A stretch of 8,709 bases of DNA, taken from positions 1 through 8,709 of the forward strand of contig CAIUAS010000304.1 in NCBI GenBank assembly GCA_903897205.1, in the 5' to 3' direction. Source of the DNA: an uncultured Gammaproteobacteria bacterium. Its GTDB lineage: Bacteria > Pseudomonadota > Gammaproteobacteria > CAIUAS01. Below the pieces are notes generated by a model. It searched no databases, was not told the origin of the DNA, and saw only the letters and a program-made list of their open reading frames with translations. The translations under genes were made by a program, and so were the position numbers. This document shows, piece after piece, positions 1 to 5,229 of this stretch (its first letter is position 1; each line of letters begins with the position of its first letter).

Positions 1-894
1 ACGGACGCTATTTATCTTAAGCAGCTTGATGATTTTATCGGCAATCTGCCTATGGAAGCGGTCCATATGGGTAGTTTGCAGCCTTATATGCAGGCGAAAA
101 AGCAAGGAAGCGCTAAAAACCGCACCATTAATTATGGGTTACAGGTTGTACGCCATATCTTGAATTTAGCTGCCAGTGAATGGTTGGACGAGAATGGTTT
201 AACTTGGTTAGCCACCGCCCCCAAAATTAAGTTACTTGGGGAATACGATAAGCGCAAACCTTATCCGCTTAATTGGAACGAGCAAGCGACCCTGTTTAAG
301 GAACTGCCAATCCATCTTGCTAGGATGGCGCTTTTTGCAGTTAATACAGGATGTCGTACTAAGGAAATTTGCCGCTTACGTTGGGAGTGGGAAATCCAAG
401 TTCCCGAATTAAATATATCAGTGTTTGTCATACCTGGAGTGAAGGTAAAAAATAGAGAAGATCGTTTGGTTGTGCTAAATAAAATTGCACGATCCGTGAT
501 CGAAGAAGTAAGAGGTGAGCATCCTGACTATGTTTTCACATACGAAGGGCGTCCTATTGAACGTATGCTGAATACCGCGTGGAAAAAAGCTCGGCTTCGG
601 GCTGATTTACCGCAGGTTCGTGTGCATGATTTAAAGCACACCTTCGGCCGAAGGCTTAGGGCGGCAGGCGTAAGCTTTGAAGACAGACAGGACTTGTTAG
701 GGCATAAGACAAAACGTGGTATTACAACTCATTATAGTGAGGCTGAATTACAAAATTTGTTGAGTGCGGCTAATAAAGTTTGTAGTGGAAGTAACAGTAG
801 CCCTGTGTTGATTATGTTAAAGGCGGCAACTTCTAATTACGTGTCAAAGTGCTCACACGAACCTTTGCTGCAACCTAAAGCCATGACGGCTTAA
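1..894 (+). CDS. Site-specific tyrosine recombinase (phage/island integrase), 5' partial
   Basis: The frame is open from base 1 to the TAA at 892-894, and the codons before the first ATG (52) already read as integrase core-binding domain (…LKQLDDFIGNLP…). The true start is therefore probably left of the window and ATG 52 is internal. Counting from the Met at 52, an alpha-helical DNA-binding domain covers about residues 1-55 and the catalytic domain about 70-240. Active-site residues visible are R102 (TGCRTKE), K133 (KVKNRED), H192 and K195 (HDLKHTF, where most integrases have HxxR), H218 (LLGHK) and nucleophile Y228 (THYS). From memory, HDLKHTFGRRLRAAGV is usual in one proteobacterial subfamily, so the Lys need not mean loss of function. 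The enzyme would cut and rejoin DNA at attachment sites. Its 3' end faces the 3' end of a tRNA gene 13 bp away, the usual position at an island boundary, so the element should extend leftwards. No frameshift or internal stop is seen. Confidence 0.93.
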   Translation, partial: TDAIYLKQLDDFIGNLPMEAVHMGSLQPYMQAKKQGSAKNRTINYGLQVVRHILNLAASEWLDENGLTWLATAPKIKLLGEYDKRKPYPLNWNEQATLFKELPIHLARMALFAVNTGCRTKEICRLRWEWEIQVPELNISVFVIPGVKVKNREDRLVVLNKIARSVIEEVRGEHPDYVFTYEGRPIERMLNTAWKKARLRADLPQVRVHDLKHTFGRRLRAAGVSFEDRQDLLGHKTKRGITTHYSEAELQNLLSAANKVCSGSNSSPVLIMLKAATSNYVSKCSHEPLLQPKAMTA

Positions 895-898
895 TAGG
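874..898. repeat. Inverted repeat spanning the integrase stop codon
   Basis: CCTA-AAGCC (874-882), loop ATGAC, GGCTT (888-892), a two-base bulge AA, then TAGG (895-898) form a 9-bp imperfect hairpin that includes the stop codon. It lies between two convergent genes, the integrase and the tRNA. No T tract follows on either strand, so it is not a canonical rho-independent terminator. It may end or stabilise one of the transcripts, or be chance. Confidence 0.4.
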
Positions 899-907
899 AT
901 GGTTTGA

Positions 908-983
908 TGGTGCTGGCGATAGGAGTCGAACCTACGGCCTATCGATTACGAATCGATTGCTCTACCAACTGAGCTACGCCAGC
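908..983 (-). tRNA. tRNA-Thr (anticodon CGT), complete with encoded CCA
   Basis: Read on the minus strand from 983, the gene folds fully. The acceptor stem is GCTGGCG paired with CGCCAGC, followed by T8-A9. The D stem is GCTC/GAGC with loop AGTTGGTA. The anticodon stem is ATCGA/TCGAT around loop TTCGTAA, giving anticodon CGT, which reads the Thr codon ACG. The T arm is GTAGG-TTCGACT-CCTAT, then discriminator A (911) and CCA (908-910). Total length is 76 nt. The gene is complete and should be functional. Its 3' end points at the convergent integrase gene, as expected for an integrase that uses a tRNA as attachment site. Its acceptor stem differs from that of the half-tRNA at 1125-1162, so the two are not simple copies. 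Confidence 0.97.
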
Positions 984-1006
984 ATTGTTAAATGTAGAAG
1001 TTAGGT

Positions 1007-1035
1007 ATTCTATAACTAGCTCCCGCAAAAGTCCC
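1007..1035 (-). promoter_or_regulatory. Candidate promoter of tRNA-Thr
   Basis: On the minus strand, TAGAAT (1007-1012, five of six -10 consensus bases) lies 24 bp before the tRNA 5' end. With a 17-bp spacer the -35 would be GGGACT (1030-1035), which keeps only the central GAC. The predicted start is near 1000, leaving a short leader. The -35 falls inside the repeated TCCCGCA motif, so a protein bound there could affect tRNA expression. Confidence 0.4.
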
Positions 1036-1038
1036 GCA
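1021..1038. repeat. Direct repeat TCCCGCA x2, 11-bp period, beside the tRNA
   Basis: TCCCGCA occurs at 1021-1027 and again at 1032-1038, one helical turn apart, in the gap between the complete tRNA and the half-tRNA. Short direct repeats in helical phase near an attachment site are typical of arm-type integrase or excisionase binding sites; that function is inferred here. The second copy runs into CACGGCTTTTT, which gives a weak terminator-like appearance but no convincing stem. Confidence 0.45.
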
Positions 1039-1124
1039 CGGCTTTTTAAGGAGTATAAGTATGGTGACTTAATTCCTTGATTAATCAGCATTTTTGGCCA
1101 CATTGTATATGCCCAACTACATGC

Positions 1125-1162
1125 TTACGAATCAATTGCTCTACCAACTGAGCTATTCCGGC
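1125..1162 (-). pseudogene. 5' half of a second tRNA-Thr(CGT), truncated after the anticodon loop
   Basis: On the minus strand from 1162 the sequence reads acceptor 5' strand GCCGGAA, TA, D arm GCTC-AGTTGGTA-GAGC, A, anticodon 5' stem ATTGA and the complete loop TTCGTAA (anticodon CGT). It then stops being a tRNA: GCAT and unrelated sequence replace the expected 3' stem TCAAT, T arm and acceptor strand TTCCGGC. The break lies exactly at the 3' side of the anticodon loop, a common crossover point for tyrosine recombinases. The 31 bases 1125-1155 match 946-976 of the complete tRNA with one mismatch (A1134 against G955). The acceptor begins GCCG like E. coli thrW, so this may be the original host gene cut by integration. 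It cannot make a working tRNA. Confidence 0.85.
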
Positions 1163-1173
1163 GTGGGGAGGAA

Positions 1174-1203
1174 AGTATAATCAAGGTAGGCTGGCGGATA
1201 CAA
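1174..1203 (-). promoter_or_regulatory. Relic promoter of the half-tRNA
   Basis: On the minus strand, TTGTAT (1198-1203), an 18-bp spacer and TATACT (1174-1179, five of six consensus) end 11 bp before the tRNA 5' end at 1162. The stretch between is C-rich (TTTCCTCCCCAC), resembling the GC-rich discriminator of stable-RNA promoters. This supports the half-tRNA being the 5' part of a once functional resident gene. Transcripts from here could read on into the complete tRNA about 180 bp downstream. Confidence 0.5.
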
Positions 1204-1223
1204 GTAATTTCAACGCTTTGCGC

Positions 1224-1251
1224 TATACAATGTTACTCCAAACCTTATAAT
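1224..1251 (+). promoter_or_regulatory. Sigma70-type promoter of the MFS gene
   Basis: A perfect TATAAT at 1246-1251 is preceded at 16 bp by TATACA (1224-1229, four of six -35 consensus). The predicted start near 1258 leaves a leader of roughly 27 nt before ATG 1285. It diverges from the relic tRNA promoter. Confidence 0.6.
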
Positions 1252-1284
1252 AACGTCCTTATCTCATCTTATGCAGAAAACTTT

Positions 1285-2511
1285 ATGCAAAAACTAGACT
1301 ATCGTTGGCTCTGTATTGCCCTGGCCTTTGTTGGCATCGTCATCAATTATCTAGACCGTTCCGCGTTAGCCTATGCCATAACGCCCATTGAGCATCTATT
1401 TCATCTGAATGACGCCGATTTTGGCTTGATAGGTTCGGCATTTGCTACTGGGTATATGATTATGTCGCCCATCGGGGGTTTTTTAGTGGATCGTTTTGGG
1501 GCGCGCATTACATGGTGTGTTTCTGCCATCCTATGGTCGCTATCTTGCGCTGCTATGGGGCTTGCAACTAGTTTTGGCGCCTTCATTATTTTACGCATGC
1601 TATTAGGTGTTACTGAGGCAGGCACGTTTCCCAGTCTCAATCGCTTGGTCGCAGATAATTTGCCCGTCCAACATCGCGCCAAAGCATTAGGCTTAGGTAT
1701 TGCCGCTGTTCCTTTATCCTTAGCGCTAGGCTCGCCTTTATTAGCGTATTTAGTAACGGCTTTAAGTTACCAACAAATGTTTTTTATTTTAGGTGGTGTC
1801 GGGGTGTTATGGGGAATTCTCTGGTTTTATTTATTCCCCAAAATGACTCAACCCATAACAGTTAAAGAAAAAAATACAGCTACCCAGCATAAAAAAATTA
1901 ATTGGAAATTATTATTTACACCGAGTTTACTCGCCAATAATTTTGCGTATTTTGCCTTTGGTTATATCGTCTTTTTTGCGATGACTTGGTTGCCGGGATT
2001 TTTAGAGAAAACCTATTCTTTAAAACTTGCTAAAGTTGGCTGGTTATTAACGTTGCCTTGGCTAACCGCTGCTATTTTTGTGATCTTAGGCGGCGTTATT
2101 TCGGATCATATTTGGGCTAAAACCCAGCGTATTCGTTTGGCGCGTTCCTATTTAATTTTAAGCAGTCTATTAATATCCGCGCTTAGTTTTATAGTCGTGG
2201 TTTATGCCAATTCCTTAACTGTCGCCGCTATCGGTTTGTCGCTCGGAGTTGGTTTTGCCTTTATGCCAAATGCTGCTTTTTATGCCGTTAACACGGATTT
2301 AGTGCCTGAACAAGCGGCCACGAGTTTAGGCATTATGCTTAGCTTTTTTGGCGTTGGTGGTATTGTTGCGCCGGCATTAACGGGTTGGTTAACGGTGTTA
2401 ACGGGCCATTTTAATACGGCCATTTACTTAATGGTGGGATTTATTTTACTGGCGGTGTTGGCTATTGGTATTTTTCAACGGCCGGCTGAAGGTAATTTAA
2501 TCCGTGGATAA
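1285..2511 (+). CDS. MFS transporter, anion:cation symporter (ACS)-like
   Basis: This 408-residue polytopic inner-membrane protein has about 12 predicted membrane helices. Family marks are NYLDRSALAYA (21-31) at the end of TM1, the loop 2-3 motif A GGFLVDRFGARI (64-75), an LRMLLGVTEAGTFPS stretch in TM4 (103-117), a basic and polar central loop (about 185-210) and a second, weaker motif A around VISDHIW (271-277). The pattern resembles ACS-family organic anion/H+ symporters (hexuronate, galactonate, phthalate type). The substrate cannot be read from sequence, and the protein is a little shorter than most ACS members. ATG 1285 is the first ATG in this frame and places TM1 at the N terminus as usual, although no good Shine-Dalgarno precedes it. 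It has its own promoter, lies between the island edge and murJ, and no neighbouring catabolic gene hints at a substrate. Confidence 0.9.
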   Translation: MQKLDYRWLCIALAFVGIVINYLDRSALAYAITPIEHLFHLNDADFGLIGSAFATGYMIMSPIGGFLVDRFGARITWCVSAILWSLSCAAMGLATSFGAFIILRMLLGVTEAGTFPSLNRLVADNLPVQHRAKALGLGIAAVPLSLALGSPLLAYLVTALSYQQMFFILGGVGVLWGILWFYLFPKMTQPITVKEKNTATQHKKINWKLLFTPSLLANNFAYFAFGYIVFFAMTWLPGFLEKTYSLKLAKVGWLLTLPWLTAAIFVILGGVISDHIWAKTQRIRLARSYLILSSLLISALSFIVVVYANSLTVAAIGLSLGVGFAFMPNAAFYAVNTDLVPEQAATSLGIMLSFFGVGGIVAPALTGWLTVLTGHFNTAIYLMVGFILLAVLAIGIFQRPAEGNLIRG

Positions 2512-2562
2512 AGCTAAAATATCAATTAGGCATGGTTAATTAACTCCCAAGCCTTGAAAAGC

Positions 2563-2571
2563 TGTTACAAT
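2563..2571 (+). promoter_or_regulatory. Extended -10 promoter for murJ-ribF
   Basis: TGTTACAAT is a TGn-extended -10 with TACAAT matching five of six bases. It lies 30 bp before the murJ ATG, giving a start near 2578 and a leader of about 24 nt. No -35 is visible at the right distance, which extended -10 promoters tolerate. TTGAAA (2554-2559) with TTTAAT (2579-2584) is an alternative pair, but its spacer is long at 19 bp. Confidence 0.5.
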
Positions 2572-2601
2572 CGCGGGCTTTAATTCCTTGTTCAGCAGGT
2601 T

Positions 2602-4134
2602 ATGAGTAAAAGTCTCGCCAAATCGACTAGTTTAGTTTCTTCCATGACTTTCATTTCGCGCATCTTGGGTTTTGTGCGAGATATGATCGCGGCGCAGATT
2701 TTTGGCGTGAACGCGGCGGTGGATGCTTTTAACGTCGCTTTTAAAATCCCCAATTTCATGCGCAATATGTTTGCGGAAGGTTCTTTTCAGCAGGCGTTTG
2801 TGCCAGTGCTGTCGGATTATCGACAAACACGCACGCCGGATGAGGTGCGGCGATTTATTAGTCATATGTCTGCATGTTTAGGTTTGATTTTGCTAATGGT
2901 CATCGCGCTGGGCGTCATTGGTGCGCCGGTGATTGTGAAAATTTTTGCGCCAGGATTGGATCCTTATCGCTTTAGTTTATCCAGTGAAATGCTGCGTATT
3001 ACGTTTCCTTATTTAATGTTGATTTCGCTCACGGCTTTTACGGGAGCGATATTAAATAGTTACGGAATTTTTGGTGTGGCTGCGTTCACGCCGGCCTTAT
3101 TAAATGTTTGTTTGATTGCGACCGCGTTTGGGATTACGCATTATTTTAAAGTGCCGATTGAAGCGCAAGCCTGGGGCGTTTTTATTGCGGGTTTCGTGCA
3201 GTTTTTTTTTCAACTGCCCTTTTTAAAACGCATCGGTTTTCTGGTATGGCCGCGTTTGAATTGGCGCGATCCCGGCGTGCGGCGCGTTTTAAAATTAATG
3301 TTGCCGGCTTTGTTTGGTGCTTCGGTCGCCCAAATTAGTTTATTGTTAAATACGATTTTTGCTTCATTTTTACAAGTGGGCAGTGTGTCGTGGTTATATT
3401 ATTCCGAGCGATTGGCTTATTTCCCTTTAGGTGTTTTTGGCGTAGCTTTGGCAACGGTGGTATTGCCACAATTAGCGCGCCAACATGCAGCAAAATCTCC
3501 AGAAGCCTATGCAAGTACTTTGGATTGGGGGGTTCGTTGTAATTTATTAATCGGTATTCCTGCGTCAATAACCATGTTGATCTTAGCAGGACCATTGGTT
3601 GCTACTCTGTTTCACTACGGTAAATTCAGTGTGCATGATGTGTTAATGACGCGCCAAAGTGTAATTGCTTATTCAGTGGGTTTGCAATCATTTATGCTGG
3701 TGAAAGTATTGTCATCCGCCTTTTACGCCCGTCAAGATGTGCGCACGCCCGTACGCATCGCTGTCATAACGCTGATTATTAATATGATTTTGAATGTGGC
3801 CTTAATTATCCCCTTTAAACATGCTGGGTTAGCGTTAGCGAGCTCTTTAGGTTCTTGGGTTAATACTTTTTTGTTATTATTTACTTTAAATAAACGCGGT
3901 ATTTATCGTTTGCAGCACGGGTGGATTAAATTCTTATTACAATTAATTTTTGCTAATGGCATGAGCGGTTTGTTTTTGTGGTGGAGTGCGGGCGATTTAA
4001 CTCGCTGGTTGAATTGGCATTGGCAGCAACGTTTTTTACATGTATTTATCTTAGGCATCGTTGCGATTGTTATATATATAATCAGCTTGTGGTTGGCGGG
4101 CATGCGAATGCGTGATTTAAAAGTAAAACAGTGA
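2602..4134 (+). CDS. murJ: Lipid II flippase MurJ
   Basis: MurJ moves the peptidoglycan precursor lipid II from the cytoplasmic to the periplasmic face of the inner membrane. The 510 residues match the E. coli length (511) and the usual 14 membrane helices. Conserved N-terminal blocks are SSMTFISRILGFVRD (13-27) and KIPNFMRNMFAEGSF (48-62). Residues corresponding to E. coli functional positions are present: R20, R26, D41, R54 and R270 (in YYSER). Later blocks such as FPLGVFGVALATVVLPQL, DWGVRC, YGKF and FYARQDVRTPV also match. ATG 2602 gives an N terminus only two residues longer than E. coli, so the start is likely right although the Shine-Dalgarno is poor (AGCAGG only 2 nt away). It is followed 13 nt later by ribF, so the two are probably one transcript. 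No odd composition or frame break is seen. The older name is mviN. Confidence 0.98.
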   Translation: MSKSLAKSTSLVSSMTFISRILGFVRDMIAAQIFGVNAAVDAFNVAFKIPNFMRNMFAEGSFQQAFVPVLSDYRQTRTPDEVRRFISHMSACLGLILLMVIALGVIGAPVIVKIFAPGLDPYRFSLSSEMLRITFPYLMLISLTAFTGAILNSYGIFGVAAFTPALLNVCLIATAFGITHYFKVPIEAQAWGVFIAGFVQFFFQLPFLKRIGFLVWPRLNWRDPGVRRVLKLMLPALFGASVAQISLLLNTIFASFLQVGSVSWLYYSERLAYFPLGVFGVALATVVLPQLARQHAAKSPEAYASTLDWGVRCNLLIGIPASITMLILAGPLVATLFHYGKFSVHDVLMTRQSVIAYSVGLQSFMLVKVLSSAFYARQDVRTPVRIAVITLIINMILNVALIIPFKHAGLALASSLGSWVNTFLLLFTLNKRGIYRLQHGWIKFLLQLIFANGMSGLFLWWSAGDLTRWLNWHWQQRFLHVFILGIVAIVIYIISLWLAGMRMRDLKVKQ

Positions 4135-4147
4135 TGAGGCAATATAA

Positions 4148-5077
4148 GTGGAATTTATCCGTGATATTTATAATATAACAGCAAAGCATCATGGTTGTGT
4201 GGCTACGATTGGTAATTTTGATGGTGTCCATTTAGGCCATCAACGTATTTTGCAAAATTTAAATGCTAAGGCCAAACAATTAAATTTGCCTTCATTATTA
4301 ATTACGTTTGAACCACTAGCGTTAGAGTTTTTTTTAAAAGATAACCGGCTTGCTCGCTTAATGCGGTTGCGCGAAAAATTAATGGTGTTGCAAGAATATT
4401 CTGTCGATCGTGTGTTGTGTTTGAAATTTAATGAGCAATTAGCCAGTTTAACTGCCGAAGCATTTGTGAAGTCGCTTTTAGTTGAAAAATTAGGGATACG
4501 TCATTTGATCGTAGGAGATGATTTTTGCTTTGGAAAAAATCGGCAAGGCGATTTTAATTTATTAAAACACTTAAGCGAGCAATATCAATTTGCAGTGAGT
4601 AATACCGAAACTATTTTACTTAATGGCGAACGTGTCGGTAGCTCGCGTGTGAGACAAGCGTTGGCCGTGGGTGATTTTGCCTTGGCAAAGCAATTATTAG
4701 GGCGGCCTTATAGCATGGGAGGGCACGTGATCCATGGGGATAAACGCGGCCGTCAATTAGGTTTTCCCACTGCCAATATTTTATTAAAGCGCTTGCTATC
4801 GCCGTTACATGGCGTATTTGCCGTTAAAGTGCATGGAGTCATATCGCAAACATTATTCGGTGTCGCAAATCTGGGCAGGCGTCCAACCGTGGATGGCCAT
4901 AAACAATTATTAGAGGTTTATTTGCTGGATTTTCAGCAGTCAATCTACGGAAAATTTTTACAAATAGAATTTATCCAAAAAATCCGCGACGAACAACGTT
5001 TTGCTTCAGTTGATTTGTTGAAACAGCAGATTGAGCAAGATGTGGAAAGCGCCAAAAAAATACTTGGCGTATTTTAG
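4148..5077 (+). CDS. ribF: Bifunctional riboflavin kinase / FMN adenylyltransferase (FAD synthetase)
   Basis: This cytoplasmic enzyme phosphorylates riboflavin to FMN and adenylates FMN to FAD. The 309 residues match the E. coli RibF length (313). The N-terminal adenylyltransferase domain (about 1-160) carries the nucleotide-binding motif GNFDGVHLGH (22-31), GDDFCFG (123-129) and the SSRVRQAL block (165-172). The C-terminal kinase domain (about 185-306) carries GFPTAN (205-210), GVANLGRRPTV (238-248) and LEVYLLD with the likely catalytic Glu256. The start is GTG at 4148: a TAA stop lies directly upstream in frame, MEFIRDIYN aligns with the E. coli N terminus, and ATGAGG (4134-4139) is a well-placed ribosome-binding site. 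The 13-nt gap to murJ leaves no room for an FMN riboswitch in front of ribF. A terminator hairpin is built into the last codons. Confidence 0.98.
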   Translation: MEFIRDIYNITAKHHGCVATIGNFDGVHLGHQRILQNLNAKAKQLNLPSLLITFEPLALEFFLKDNRLARLMRLREKLMVLQEYSVDRVLCLKFNEQLASLTAEAFVKSLLVEKLGIRHLIVGDDFCFGKNRQGDFNLLKHLSEQYQFAVSNTETILLNGERVGSSRVRQALAVGDFALAKQLLGRPYSMGGHVIHGDKRGRQLGFPTANILLKRLLSPLHGVFAVKVHGVISQTLFGVANLGRRPTVDGHKQLLEVYLLDFQQSIYGKFLQIEFIQKIRDEQRFASVDLLKQQIEQDVESAKKILGVF

Positions 5078-5081
5078 TTTT
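5049..5081 (+). terminator. Rho-independent terminator overlapping the ribF 3' end
   Basis: CGCCAA (5050-5055) pairs with TTGGCG (5064-5069) around an 8-nt loop, extended by a G-T pair (5049/5070). The T-rich run TATTTTAGTTTT (5070-5081) follows. The stem sits inside the final ribF codons and the stop TAG (5075-5077) lies in the T tract. The stem is modest (four GC pairs), so termination may be partial. Confidence 0.6.
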
Positions 5082-5087
5082 GGAGTA

Positions 5088-5112
5088 TGTCTAGGCCGTT
5101 AACGCCTAGACA
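5088..5112. repeat. Perfect 9-bp inverted repeat in the ribF-ileS gap
   Basis: TGTCTAGGC (5088-5096) and GCCTAGACA (5104-5112) form a perfect 9-bp stem around CGTTAAC, itself containing the palindrome GTTAAC. No T tract follows, so a terminator is unlikely. As RNA it is a stable hairpin; as DNA it could be a dimeric protein site or a small REP-like repeat. Its function is unknown. Confidence 0.65.
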
Positions 5113-5123
5113 GCTGGCGCAAA

Positions 5124-5140
5124 GTTAGCCCGCTAACGGG
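5124..5140. repeat. Two overlapping, mutually exclusive small hairpins
   Basis: GTTAG (5124-5128) can pair with CTAAC (5133-5137) around CCCG, while CCCG (5129-5132) can pair with CGGG (5137-5140) around CTAA. The two folds exclude each other. They lie between the 9-bp inverted repeat and the ileS promoter; they are upstream of the predicted ileS start, so they would be RNA only in read-through from ribF. Confidence 0.4.
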
Positions 5141-5157
5141 TATAGCCATATAGCGTT

Positions 5158-5166
5158 TGGTATGAT
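5158..5166 (+). promoter_or_regulatory. Extended -10 promoter for ileS
   Basis: TGGTATGAT is a TGn-extended -10 with TATGAT matching five of six bases. No good -35 is visible. The predicted start is near 5173, giving a leader of about 57 nt before ATG 5230. Together with the terminator at the end of ribF it suggests ileS-lspA can be transcribed separately from murJ-ribF. Confidence 0.5.
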
Positions 5167-5229
5167 AAAACAAGCGAGACGACTAAAATTTCAATAGACA
5201 GCCCCTTTTACTCTTAAAAAAGATAGCTT

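Noticed and set aside
178..201. Unusual integrase active site (HDLK instead of HxxR)
   Set aside because: The Lys (window bases 634-636) looks like a lost catalytic Arg, but from memory HDLKHTFGRRLRAAGV is standard in this proteobacterial integrase subfamily and all other active-site residues are present.
1027..1047. Terminator at AAAAG…CTTTTT in the tRNA spacer
   Set aside because: The AAAAG/CTTTT pairing leaves an interrupted GC centre with a two-base loop or bulge; no credible stem-loop results.
1078..1087. Palindrome TGATTAATCA followed by TTTTT
   Set aside because: It has no loop and low GC, so it cannot act as a terminator; a 10-bp AT-rich palindrome is plausible by chance.
1401..1682. 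Antisense open frame inside the MFS gene
   Set aside because: It lies wholly opposite a strongly supported transporter, has no recognisable domain and no ribosome-binding site; likewise the antisense frames within murJ and ileS (for example 2632-2865, 3335-3595, 3903-4142, 6427-6708).
2535..2544. Palindrome GTTAATTAAC between the MFS gene and murJ
   Set aside because: It is short and AT-rich, with no partner site and no T tract; not enough to call an operator or terminator.
4135..4147. FMN riboswitch before ribF
   Set aside because: Only 13 nt separate murJ and ribF, too short for the aptamer, and none is visible at the murJ promoter.
5167..5229. T-box or amino-acid leader for ileS
   Set aside because: The leader is only about 57 nt, has no T-box core, specifier loop or Ile-rich leader peptide, and T-boxes are rare outside Gram-positives.
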